From Anodontia alba (Eukaryota; Mollusca; Bivalvia; Lucinida; Lucinidae), in NCBI GenBank assembly GCA_964016985.1, contig OZ024823.1, forward strand, positions 131,770,112 to 131,834,111: 64,000 nt of DNA. Direction: 5' to 3'. The position numbers and the translations under genes are program-made. Of this stretch, positions 12,036-24,000 are shown piece after piece. Position 1 is the stretch's first letter. The number at the start of each line of letters is the position of its first letter. The notes under the pieces were generated by a model. That model was not told the origin of the DNA and made no database searches. It saw nothing but the letters and a program-made list of their open reading frames with translations.

Positions 12036-12308
12036 CAAATATACTGAAAATTTCACCACCAAAGAAGTGAAAATTTACAGATAAAAAATTCTGATATTTT
12101 TCATATGTCTGCTCAAAACATAGCTTGTGTGTACTCCTTAGAACCGCCTTGATGAGGCGGTTCTAACAAGAACCCACAATCTATGTTTTTGAGCAGAAAA
12201 AGAAAAATAATGTACACCCCTGTAAACCCCCGTTTTACTATATAAAAATGAGTTTAAGGGGGCTGGGGGGGGGGGGGACCAATATTATATAGGCATGTTT
12301 TCGTGATG
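12036..12308 (-). mobile_element. FB-F copy 2, head fused to copy 1
   Basis: Begins CAAATATACTG immediately after the TGATG end of copy 1, lacking its own outer 15-20 nt. The central stem loop reads CCTTGATGAGG. The C-rich arm on the right has an expanded G run (12263-12278). Ends TCGTGATG. Confidence 0.85.
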
Positions 12309-12755
12309 GGTTGTACGAACGCGCAGGCTAATCTGAATCTTCGATTAGCGAACACTTCCGACAGTACGTTTCCTGACGTTCCGGATAAAATCGTATTATA
12401 CTTGCAACCATCTACAAACGACCTATCCACCCCATGAACAAACATTTAATCACATTCTGAGACCTTTTTTTTTTTTTTTTTTTTTTTTTTTATTGACAAC
12501 TACACGATTGACTTCTATACGAACCAGCATTACATTTTGTATGTGAAGGAAACCAACATATTGTTTCGCACTCACACTATCCAATGAATATATATTTCCA
12601 CAAGAAATTCCTAGGTCCAGAGTAGCATGACCGGACATTTGGGTTTGTTTGGTTTTCCCTAATGAAATATTAACATTTTCATGCGCCAGTATTTTGTTAG
12701 ACACACAAAGTCTGTTATTCTTGTACAACGATACTTTTGACAATTACTTTCTACT
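12309..12755. other. Unassigned DNA with a 23-25 nt T run
   Basis: On the minus strand an open frame (12743 to about 12490, about 85 residues) ends in an AATAAA-like stretch and an A run (12467-12491 on the plus strand), as a reverse-transcribed cDNA end would look. No protein family recognised and no target duplication located. Confidence 0.35.
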
Positions 12756-13069
12756 CATCACGAAAACATGCCTATAGAAATTTTGAGCCCTTTAAACCCC
12801 ATTTTTATATAGTAAAACTGGGATTTATAGGGGTATACATTATTTTTCTTATTTCCGCTCAAAAGGGGTTTACAGAGGTATACATTATTTTCTTATTTCT
12901 GCTCAAAAACATAGATTATGGGTACGTGTTAGCCGAGGCGGTTCTAACGAGTACCCACAATCTATGTTTTGAGCAGAAATATGAAGAATATCAGAATTTT
13001 TTATCTGAAAATTTTCATCATTTGGTGGTAAAATTTTCAGTATATTTGAATAGGCATGTTTTCGTAATG
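12756..13069 (+). mobile_element. FB-F copy 3
   Basis: Forward copy, longer than usual: the block around AGGGGTATACATTATTTT is duplicated in tandem (about 12826-12900). The left half of the stem has lost ACCGCCTCG (TTAGCCGAGGCGG), so the palindrome is asymmetric. Confidence 0.9.
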
Positions 13070-13093
13070 TGACGCTTAATTATTTAAGCAACA

Positions 13094-13290
13094 ACGTCAG
13101 AAAACTAACTTCGTACATGTGCACCCAGCAGATTCAGATCAGCCTGTGCATTCGTGCAGTTTGCTCAGAATCTTCACTGGGCACATTTTGGATAGCTTTG
13201 GGTGCCAAGTTTCTTTATTCGGACGATAAAGACTCTGATCAGTGCGCATGCGCAGGCTGCTTTGAATCTTCGTTCGGCGCATAGGTACGA
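13094..13290. mobile_element. Family V MITE
   Basis: Ends resemble GAAAACTAACTTCGTACATGTG and its inverse CGCATAGGTACGATTTCTC. Inside are two self-complementary GCGCATTCGCGCAG-like cores separated by GGACAGC. The same plan recurs near 21.6, 22.0, 26.6, 28.7, 43.1, 55.0 and 61.8 kb. Confidence 0.65.
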
Positions 13291-13397
13291 TTTCTCACGT
13301 TTCAGCTTATTTAATAACATAGACCAACATAGTTTCATCACATAAAACATAGAACAAATATAAATAAGCAATTAGTAATTTAAAAAAAAATGGGACC

Positions 13398-13495
13398 AGT
13401 AAGCATTCTACATAAATAAGCGGGCCGTTATCGGCCCGTCAGAATAGCTGACGGGCCGATAACGGCCCGCTATAGATTTATAAAGAATGCTAGCT
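13398..13495. mobile_element. FB-G foldback element, copy 1
   Basis: Almost entirely one hairpin: AGCATTCTACATAAATAAGC, then GGGCCGTTATCGGCCCGTCAG, a loop of about 5 nt, and the complement, ending AGAATGCTAGC. Related copies at 31826-31918 and 55634-55733. Confidence 0.85.
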
Positions 13496-13725
13496 GGGGG
13501 GGTTCAACAAATCCGCTGGAATCTCTGTTCAAGTCTCCAGTGTCACTGAGCTTCTTTTTATAGAGTAAACTAGTTTATCATATTAATCTACGTATTCGAA
13601 CAGACAAAGCTAACTCAGTACAGACTCAGATAATACGTTGTAGGACGCAGCGTCTGATCAGCAGACCCAGACCTAATTGGCTGGAACTATCTTCTACAAA
13701 TATTCGAGAAAACTTGAAACTTCAG

Positions 13726-13971
13726 GGCCCAGTTGTTCAAAACTAACGATGTCATTAATTAACGTATCGTTAAAACTGTGATCATTAAATATGGCATATA
13801 CGATAATACTTTTGCTGAAAAATGTGAGTAGCTTTTGCATTTGTAAAAGCTACTCACATTTTTTCAGCAAAAATACCTGTGAATTAAATATTGTACTTAC
13901 TAGAACAGTTAAAAAACTTTGACCACTAACGACACCGTTAAGCTAACGACGCTTTGAACAACTGGGCCCAG
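13726..13971. mobile_element. FB-H foldback element, copy 1
   Basis: Ends GGGCCCAGTTGTTCAAA/TTTGAACAACTGGGCCC, subterminal TAACGA repeats, and a central hairpin GCTGAAAAATGTGAGTAGCT with its complement. A long T run follows (13980-14030). Copies at 38436-38676 and 57048-57300. Confidence 0.85.
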
Positions 13972-14034
13972 TGCTCTTTGTTTTTTTTTTTTGTTTTTTT
14001 TTTTTTTTTTGTTGTTGTTGTTGTTTTTTTTTCA

Positions 14035-14610
14035 GTTTCCTGAGTGCTCATTATTCTAAAGGGTCATTCAGCTTAGAATCCATTTAACTACAGCTGGTGC
14101 CAGTGCCGTGTGGTGGCCGTAAAACGTCTCCATGTACTTCACTATAGGACAGTTGTTATGTTATGGTCAATTATGATCATTATGCCCACTCTTGCGGTTT
14201 TGAAAATTTATATGAGGGTCAATGATGAGGTTATTTGCCTAAAACGAGCTAGTCTGCACCAAAAGATATTTTAATCGTTTTCAGTATTTTAGTGTAGTGT
14301 GATCGTTGCTCTTAAAGGACATACCTTTTAGAATCTATTTATCTTCACTACAGCTGGTATAAGTGCCGTGTGACGGCCGTAAAACGTTCCCCCACCCCCT
14401 TCTTTACTTTAGTATAGTTTATATTTCAGGTCCTGTGTTATCATCAAGTCCATTCCGGAATTTTTGAAAATTTATGTGAGAGTCACTGATGAGGCCAAAT
14501 TGGTCGAAACTAGCTGATCCTCGAGCTGATCTGTCCCAGAAGATTTGACACTTCAGCTGTTTTCAATTTTGAGAATGTGTCCATTTCTCTCAAGGCTTGT
14601 TCCTTTTAAA
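14035..14610 (+). repeat. Repeat I: two tandem units of about 280-300 bp
   Basis: Unit 1 (about 14035-14295) and unit 2 (about 14296-14610) share TTTAGAATC.ATTTA, TTCACTACAGCTGGT, GTGCCGTGTG.(T/C)GGCCGTAAAACG and a GAAAATTTATRTGAG block. A third copy at about 22655-22987 carries an FB-F insertion at its right edge. Function unknown. Confidence 0.75.
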
Positions 14611-14649
14611 ATCTATCTGTCCGCATACATGTACTTACGTCACTCTTCA

Positions 14650-14862
14650 TTAACCCTTAAAGTGCCATGAAAAAATTTGTAGCACACATTTTGAATTTTT
14701 CATTGGTTACTGTTTAGTTTTCAGAAAAAATAAGTTTTGCCATTTCTTGTGAATCATCTGCTTGGCAGATGATTCACATGAAATGTCAAGACTTTATTCT
14801 CCGAAAAAAATAAAAGTAAAATTGTTTTCTGCTTCAGTTGAGATTGGCGCTTTAAGGGTTAA
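14650..14862. mobile_element. pB-C-like MITE with TTAA ends
   Basis: TTAACCCTTAAAGTGCCA at left and GGCGCTTTAAGGGTTAA at right, so TTAA plus CCC as in piggyBac-type elements. The centre has a hairpin GAATCATCTGCTTGGCAGATGATTC. It lies about 48 nt beyond the polyadenylation signal of the hydrolase gene. Confidence 0.8.
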
Positions 14863-14909
14863 TTCACTCTCACAGCAGGTGTTGATGTTTAAAGAGAAAG
14901 AAACAATGC

Positions 14910-14915
14910 TTTATT
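14910..14915 (-). promoter_or_regulatory. Probable polyadenylation signal of the hydrolase gene
   Basis: AATAAA on the minus strand, 94 nt after the stop codon at 15009-15011. It is the first such hexamer downstream of the stop and would give a 3' UTR of about 110-130 nt that ends before the MITE at 14650-14862. Confidence 0.6.
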
Positions 14916-15008
14916 ATATTGCACAGATAGGCACTTTGTCCGTAATAATACAACTAGCCATCCAATGGGACTTAAAATTAATATTGCGTTAGACAGTTGT
15001 TTTCATGT

Positions 15009-15076
15009 TCAAGAATGTGATTTAATAAACTTGGCAGCTTTCTCATGAGCTCTACTGCAATTCTCTTTGAAGTGAC
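15009..15076 (-). CDS. Hydrolase, last exon (C-terminus)
   Basis: Acceptor TTACAG just above 15076. Reads (G)HFKENCSRAHEKAAKFIKSHS and stops at TGA (15009-15011). GHF...A..FI is a usual C-terminal helix of this family. It completes the glycine codon split after exon 18817-18903. Confidence 0.88.
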
Positions 15077-18000
15077 CTGTAAGACAAGAAACAAAACAAA
15101 TGACTCGAGTTTCGAAAATAAAGACTTCGCACTTTCCATCGAATCAGTATTTCAGTGTGCATGCCAAGTCCCTTAGCAAGGCCATATGTGTGGTTATTTG
15201 GGTGAAGCTTCTCCTTGGCCAACCGCATACGTGAGCGAACAGCCTAGGTTCTCCGGCATTGCGCGATGAGAAAACTCTCCTGAACCTTTGCTGTATATAT
15301 ATGCTATAACAGCTGGTTTCTCTTGACCCGGCACAAATAATTCCGGAGATCATATCTTGCACTCCCACCACCTCCCCCTGCCCCCCTGCTCCCCTCCCCC
15401 CACCCCCACCCCCTCCAATGAGATCTTGCATACAGCTAAGTCAAATCAATATGAGCGGGAGCAGGAGAAAAATGCACCTCAGCGTCTAGTGCATGTTCGC
15501 CGTCAAATTGTTGAAACCTTAGTCCTTTGAATATCTACAGAGCGCCTAGGGAAGAGTGATCATCACTGGACGTTCTATGGATAGTCAAAGGTTTATATGG
15601 TGGCATATACCTGACATCTAAATATTGAGATACTAAGTCGACTTCTTCTGCTTTTATGTCGACTTACAATGTATGACTTGATGCTATATCGACTTCCGTT
15701 GATAATGGTTGTCGCGTCTGCAGGTCGTAATATTGCTCTAAGCTGCCTTCAACAAAACAAAGCGTGTTAACATCGTATGACGACTTATTTTCTATTATTT
15801 TTTTATTATCTCGACTTCCGGTTCTTTTACATGTCATGATTTGCCAGTTAGCATTGAGATACGTTTTCGTAGTCGTGAAAGTTTATTTTTAGACCAAAAT
15901 CACACTGGCAGCGCCAGTCTTATTGCAATCGTAGAGTTGTTTCCAGGAAACCATAATTATATAACATATATATGTCACCAAACACTATACATATATTGAG
16001 CCCTAAACTGAATACGTCACATCGCCCCGAATTTAAGTATCTCGACCGGCATAGTCACTATCTGACTATCATTATCTTCTCAACAAACCCTACTACATAA
16101 CATGACCGGAAGTCGAGATAATAATTATAATGTCGACATATAGTTGTAAAAATGTTTCATGATGCTGACGTTGTGGATGACACTTCTGGACAGTATTACG
16201 ACCTGCAGTCGCGATAACCATTATCAATGGAAGTCGATATAGCATCAGGTCATACATTTTAAGTCGACATAAAAGCAGAAAAAGTCGACTTAGTATCTCA
16301 ATATTTAGATGTCAGTTATATGCCACCATAGGTTTAGAATGTTTGGATGAACAGTTCTTTGGGTGTACACGTCATAACACACATTATGTTACGTGGCGGC
16401 TCCCGGCTCTTTTTTAATATGTCACTGGTGCCCGGGAACGTTAAAAGCAACTCAACGAAAGCGGCGGGCATACCCGTTAGTGGCTCGATGTGATTTTCAA
16501 GTTTTTTCAAGTTCAAAAATGGCTACCCTACTGAATAAACAGAACTCGTGTGACTGACAGACTGACTGAAATTCAGTTATCACATGGTAGATATGTCATG
16601 GGATAGTGAAAGATTTCTAACATAAATAAAATTTCTGTCTGGCTGATTTAGTCAATATGGGCCGTCGGTTGACAAAAAGGCCCTTAAGGCATATATGAAT
16701 GGCGAAGCCCCTGACCAGTTGGCGCAGTCAAGCTATTCGCTAGTAGTCGTCTACAAGGTCCCTATAGTGTGTAGACGAACAGCGAAGATACTGACCAGAC
16801 AGCACGGATGCGCAGTCTGGTCGGGATCTTCGCTGTTCGCATATGTTCTAAGGTCCCTTTTCTCGGCCGCCGACCAATATATTGATTATAATCTAGCTAC
16901 ATTTCTTTTTGCGCTCAATATAGTATGGTATTGCATGTCATTATGTCACTGTGCTGACACGAAAAACTTTGCCTTTTTACAAGGAAAATATAAGCAAAGA
17001 TACCCAGAAAATGCCACAATCACGAAGCACAGCTTCCCGAGACACAAAACGAACGAGAAATGTGGAGCAAATAATGTCAAAGAAAACGTGACATATGAAA
17101 TCATTGCCGCACAAAGAAAGACCTGTATACGAGAAACCGGCCTGGAACGACCAGTAAAAAAAAAAAAAAAGTACTTTGGGCTTTGACCAGTTTTACTCGC
17201 GCAAAATCTTAACCCCTGTCCTGCTGAACCTGGATATGCCCTGCCTTTGCAAACAGTGTAGATCCAGTTCAGTTGGCTTCTTAAAAAGCCAACTGATCTG
17301 GATCTGGATCTGCACTGTTTACCATTCAGTATTTTAATTCGTATCAACAACCTGAGTGGCTGAAAATTAGAAGTGGGCGTGGCATCTCAATTTATTCAGC
17401 ATGACAAGGGTTAACATGTACTAAGTACACAACGACTTTGTTAGCTTTTCCTTTAGCATATAACTTGATATTTTCTCCTACCTAAATAGGTGTTATTTTC
17501 ATCAAACAGAAAGACAGCTAGAACATTCAAGCACATTTGCCCGGTATCATTGTGAACTATATGTTATTACCGTAATTGCTTTATTAACGCACGAATATGT
17601 GAGGAATGTTAAATTAAATAAGCTGAATTTTTAATAGTCATTTGCATACACCTTTCATGCACACAGTATGTTCAGTAAACAAGAAAATGACTCCTGCATA
17701 CACGAAAACATACCTATATAATTTTGACCCCCTTAAACCCCACTTTTATAAAGTAAACCTGGGATTTACTGGGGTATACATTATTTTTCTTATTTCTGCT
17801 CAAAAACATATATTGTGGGTACTTGTTAGAACCGGCTCGGCGAGACGGTTCTAACGAGTACACACAATATATGTTTTGAGCAGAAATATGAAAAATATCA
17901 GAATTTTTATCTGAAACTTTCAGTTTTTGGTGGTGAAATTTTCAATATATTTGAATAGGCGTGTTTTCGCAATGATGTAATTACAGAAAAACTTCAATGA

Positions 18001-21000
18001 CCCGAAGTCGTTTACCGTGGCTGATTCGAACGCGCTTGTGAGCCCCTAGGAAATTCCTCTAACAGCTCAAGAAAACAAATATTTAGGGGTATTAAATGGA
18101 TTTTTTTATTTTATGATCAAATGTATGTTGTGTGTACTCCTTAAAATCGCATTATCGCGATTCTAACGAGTACATTCAACATACCATTATTCTATAGAAG
18201 ATCAAAATGGCATTATTAAATTAACAGCATTTGCCTCATGTCCTGGCGCTATGATTAACCCTCAATGGCTCGAACTAACCATTTCTAGAACAAACTTCTT
18301 TTAGCAATCGTTTAAGTTAAAGATGTATTTAGTTAAGTTTGGGTAACAGAGTTGCGACCTTTTAAGGAAATGGCTGACTACCCTGCTTGTCATCTGTTCT
18401 TTTTGTGGCTGTTTAACTGTATTTGTCTGTCTCTCACTGTATTTGTCTGTCTTTCACTTTGATGTTGAGAACTTGATGTTGATCTGATTATATCAGTTCC
18501 TGAGTCCACTTATTTACTTTCCATGGTCCAAAGATGTTCGAGCTATTGAACTTCGACGGTATGATAACATACCATATTAACCCTTCTCAAGCTGAATAAA
18601 TTTAGATGCCACGCCCACTTCTTATTTCCAGCCAATCAGATTACTTGATCCGAGTTTTTGATAGAAATTTACATATATAATGACAAACAATGCAGAACAG
18701 ATCAATTGGCTTCCAAGCCAACTGATCTGGATCTACACTGTTTGCTCAGACAGGGCATGTCGTGTTCAGCAAGAGAAGGGTTAAGAAACTGAAATCAAGA
18801 TGTTACCGTCACCTACCTGGAAACTTCCAAAATCCATGTGGAACCCCTTTAACTGTCATTATCTGAGCTTTCACGCCGGCTTGTTTTAATTTCTCGTAGT
18901 ATGCTGAAAATAGAGGTACATATAACAACGTGATAATAGTAACCCTGATCCTGCTGAACCCGGATATACCCTGCCTTTACAAACAGTGTGGATCCAGATC
19001 AGTTTGCTACCGAAGAAGCCAACTGTTTGTTTGTTTGTTTATGTTGAGGTTTTACGACCCAGTCAACCCAATGGAGTCATGTCGAGCGCGGTTAGTTTAC
19101 CTAACCACACGTTTACTGGGCAGGCTTCGTCCTCTAATCGGTTAACCAGTATTGTGCACATTCTTTCGCCAGAAACTGACAACTGTCTTTCTTGTATCAG
19201 CGGAAGGGAGAGAATGACCGGAAGAAGCCAACTGATCTGGATCTGCACTGTATGTCATTTAGTATGTGAAGTTGTATATGCAGCCTAGATCAAGAAATCT
19301 GATTGGCTGAAAATTAGAAATGGGCATGGCATCTTAATTTAATCAGCAGGACAAGGGCAAATTAAGGTGTTCTATAAGATAATTAAGATTACGTTGTTAT
19401 GCAATACATATTTGAAAATAGTCATTACGAAAACACGCCTATTCAAATGTATAGAAAATTTCACCTCCAAAAACTGAAAATTTTCAGATAAAAAACTATG
19501 GTATTTTTCTTATTTCTGCTCTAAACATAGATTGTGGATACTCGTTAGAACCGCTTCCGCGAGGCGGTTCTAACGAGTACAAACAATCTATGTTTTTAGC
19601 AAAAATACAAAAAAGTAATGTATACCCCTGTAAACCCCAGTTTTACTATATAAAAGTGGGGTTTAAGGGGGTCAAATCTATATAGGCATGTTTTCGTGAT
19701 GAGAAGGTAAGGGTTGTTATTATGTCGGTCTTGATGAAAGGCAATGCAAATATCAGACTAAATGCCCCAAATAGTATAGGATTATTGCACTGATATTGGT
19801 GAATATTGTCCCGAGTTGGGATATCGAAGGAAGCGAGCTTGCGAGCGTCCGAGGGACAATATTCACCAATATCATTGTAATAACCCTTTTATTATATAGC
19901 TATAAATATTTATTTCGTTCCCTGGTGTTTCTAACCTTTAAAACGCTGTTTTACTAACAAAAATGTGAATTCTATCAATGTGCGTGACAAGGTTTGGCGC
20001 GACGTCACTGCATTATGGCGTCATCAAAAGCAACGTAATGTAACGGTAGTATGAGAAGGCATCCAAGTAAGTGTGCAGTATTGAGTAAGTGTACCGATAT
20101 CGTGTGATATCCGCACGCTAGCTCCTCGGCTTTTATCGCACATTTTAATCATTTAATATTTATAGCTATATAATAAATTGCAAGTATTACATATAATGCA
20201 CCTTCCTAGTATGTCGCAAAACTTATGAAGTAAGTTACCCAGGAAAGGCCACGCTTACCAAGCGCAGTCTTCCCAAGGCAACGAAAGCAGAAGTTATAAA
20301 AAAAAACAGCAGATTTGCATTTATGGATACCAAAATAAAGAAGAGCTATTCATAGCAACAGATAAGGCACTTTTTTCATCCGAAAAAATGCTGGTATCTT
20401 TCTTATTTCTCCACGAAAACATATGTTGTGGGTACTCATTAGAAGCGCCTCGGCGAGGCGCTTCTAATGAGTACCCACAACATATATTTTCGTTGAGAAA
20501 TAAGAAAGATAAATATTATGTGGATACCCCCTCTTATCTGTAGCTATGGCTATTACAGACGCTGCCTATGGTTGGTTGTCTCTGGTCGTATCCGTCGTGG
20601 TCCTACTTGTGGCATTGTTTTCGGCGCAGCTTTTGTCGAGTTCCGCATTAGCGATCCTGGGTTGAGATCGTGTAAAAATAGTTTAAGACCCGCAATAGTT
20701 GTGCAGAACCGGTATCTTCTCTGTTATTTTTTTATTATTGCATTACTGCCTGTGCATCTTCATTGAATATTGTCTAAAACTTTTGTAGCCTTTCATCTTG
20801 AACTGACGTATGTTTTCATAAATTTTACGTTTAATTTAGTCTGGACAAACCATGCTCAGCGATAACATAAGCGCACATATAAATGGTGATCAGATAGAGA
20901 CCTGATGGAGTGATTTCAACGCATTTTGGCTGCTTTGATCTGAGATGTAACTGAAAAGTTGGAATGATGGGCTTGCTTTAAAACTATACCCATAATAATT

Positions 21001-24000
21001 TCTAGTGTTGTCAGGGTCAACAGTGTCTAGAACGCGTTAATTGAATTAGATTAAACTCTTCTCTTGCTAAACACGACATGCCCTGCCTTAGCAAACAGCG
21101 TAGTTCCAGATCAATTGGCTTCTTCAGAAGCCAACTGATCTGGATCTACACTGTTTGTCATTAAATATGTGAATTTCTATCAAAAACCCGGATCAAGTAA
21201 TGTTATGGCTGGAAATTAGAATTGGGCGTAGCATCTATATTTATTCAGCATGACATCACGAAAACATGCCTATATAATTTTGACCCCCTTAAACCCCACT
21301 TTTATATAGTAAAACTGGGGTTTACAGGGGTATACATTATTTTTCTTATTTCTGCTCAAAAACATAGATCGTGGGTACTCGTTAGAACCGCCTCGCCGAG
21401 GCGGTTCTAACGAGTACCTACAATCTATGTTTTGAGCAGAAATACGAAAAATAGCAGAGATTTTTATCTGAATTTTTTTTCGGTTTTTGGAGGTGAAATT
21501 TTCTATACATCTGAATAGGCATGTTTTCGTAATGCAAGGGCTAAGAAACATCCGAGCCATAACATCCGAAAACATACCTTCGGATATGTATGCCCAGCGA
21601 AGATTCTGATTAGCGTGATCTCAGAATCTTCACATGGTGGCAAATTTTGGATAGTCAAGGATGCAAAGTTTCTCCATGTGGAGAACGATGACTCTGATCA
21701 GATTGTCCGGATGCGCAGGCTGATTTCAGTCTGCATGTGGCGCACATGTCATGAAATACGTTTTCGCACATTGCGACTCCTTTATTCCCGTTTATAATTG
21801 ATTGGAGCTTAAAAATGAGAATTTAAAAACAAATCCTCCAGAACTCCATGTGTTTGCTTTTGTCAGCACATTAACATAATGAAGAAATATGTAAATATAT
21901 AAAAATGAGCCAGCGCACGACAAAAATTACAGTAGGACTTGTGTGACCAGCAAAGACTCAGAATAGCCTGTACATCCACCAAAGGATTTTCGTGTATCCC
22001 CTTTTGGATAGCCTAGAGGCTGTAGAAGGCACATGCAATCAGCGAAGACTGATCAGTGCGTGGATGCGCAGGCTGATCTGAGGTTTCGCTGGTCGCCCAA
22101 GTCTTTATTGTAGGTTTTGTCGTGCGCTAACTCAAATACGACTGCTAAATGAAGTCTCCAAACATTTACCATATTAAACACGTCAACAAATGAGATTCAT
22201 GATAAGGCGACATGTTGTTTATTTTACGTCATCACTATTTTTTAAACTTCCGCATATAGAATGTTGGATTTAAAATTAAAAAAAAATGAGGTCAGCAAGA
22301 AAATACGACAACTTAAGAAATGAAAGTGTTTGTGTTAAATGTAAATATTACAATAACAGCCATCTCTTAGTGGGTCTAATTCAGCTACGATGACTAGAGT
22401 GGGTGGTGCACTTGAAAAGTCTTTCGTTAATAATGGAGATGCCCGTTGACTGCTGTAATCTTTTTCTGTAATATACTGGCAACACATCCTGCAACATAAA
22501 TGTAAGTATGTATAAGCATGTTTCCACATAGGATAAAGGAAAAAAAAAACACAGCAGGCATCAGCGCACTCTAGGCTAAATGTTGAAACCTTGTAGACTT
22601 GTAGAGTGATCACCGAAAAAATGAACTGAAGGAGCGGATGCTACGAACACGCTAACCCAGAAAACTTGACTCCTCGTGTGTTTTAGTTTTGTGAGTGACC
22701 TCATTGCTCTTTATGGTCATTCAGTTTAGAATCTTTTTAGCTTCACTACAGTTGATGTTAGTGCCGAACGTCTCCCTGTACTTCACTATAATGCATTTAA
22801 TATTTCCTGATCATTTGTGATTACTGAGCCTATTCCGGGACTTTTTTTTTATAAATTTATTTCATAGTTATGATGAGGCCTAATTAGCTGAAACTAGCAA
22901 GAGTTGGTCTAGAAAACTTAACACTTCATTTGGTTTTAGTTTTGTGAATGTGTTCATCGCTCTCTAGGATCATTCCTTTTAAAATCTCATCACGAAAACA
23001 CGCCTATAATAATTTTGACCCCTTTAAACCCCACTTTTATATAGTAAAACTGGGGTTTACAGGGTATACATTTTTTCTTATTTTGCTAAAAACATAGATT
23101 GTGGGTACTCGTTAGAACCGCCTTGCCGAGGCGGTTCTAACGAGTACTCACAATCCATGTTTTGAGCTGAAATATGAAACATTACAGAATATTAAATATG
23201 AAAATTTTCCTGTTTTGGTTGTCAAATTTTCAATATATTTCAATAGGCGTGTTTTCGTAATGTATTTCTACTAACCGTTCCTCTGTTGGAGTTTTTCTTT
23301 GTATAATCGTCAGTGGTTTCATGTGTCAACTGAATGTTTTCATTTACAGTTTTATGAACCAAGAAGAACTGCACCGGAGGAACTATCTTTGAAACTGTCA
23401 GCAGAAAACAAGTTGGGACAGTTTGTGTGAAAGTCACAGTTTTAGTATCAGCTACACACAAGTGGCATATAAGACAAGGCTACCAAGTCTCTCAATAACC
23501 AAATAAACCAGCTGGTTAGTGTGAATATCTTCTGAAGCCTGTTCATTGGCTTTGAAGGTAACAGTAAAATGCTGTGAAAGTAACTGTCTGCAATGATTTG
23601 GTTTTCAGAGGAAACATTATTCTGTCATTCATGATTGTTATATACTTGTTAGCATCACTGCACTAAAAGCTACCTTGTGTCCTTGTTCAATACATGCCAT
23701 GCTTTGATCAGCATGTTCATGCAGATTTATTCATGCAATTTAGTTTGTTAAATTTTATGTCTCTGCTTAGAGACAGTAATATCACATTAAAAATCACAAT
23801 TCTTCTGATGGTCACAGTTTGGTCATACGTGGCAGAAAGGTCCCTTTTCACATAAACAAACCCTTTTCCAATAGCATCACCTTTGTGCATATGGCAATAA
23901 TCATGAGCACAACAGAATGCCATTCATGGTTTATTCAAGATTAGAGTGCTGCTTGCTGGCAGACAAAAGTTTAACCAATCAGAACAGGGGTATCACTAAC

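Noticed and set aside
15144..15431. Glycine-rich minus-strand frame in intron 6
   Set aside because: Produced by a C-rich tract; no similarity and no splice signals.
16695..17186. 163-codon open frame on the plus strand
   Set aside because: It crosses a hairpin repeat and an A run (VKKKKKYFGL end), has no recognised domain and no splice or start context.
21270..21575. Minus-strand open frame of 101 codons, with similar frames at 28043, 33705 and 44254
   Set aside because: All are translations of FB-F copies (recurring YSLEPPRRGGSNEYP), not proteins.
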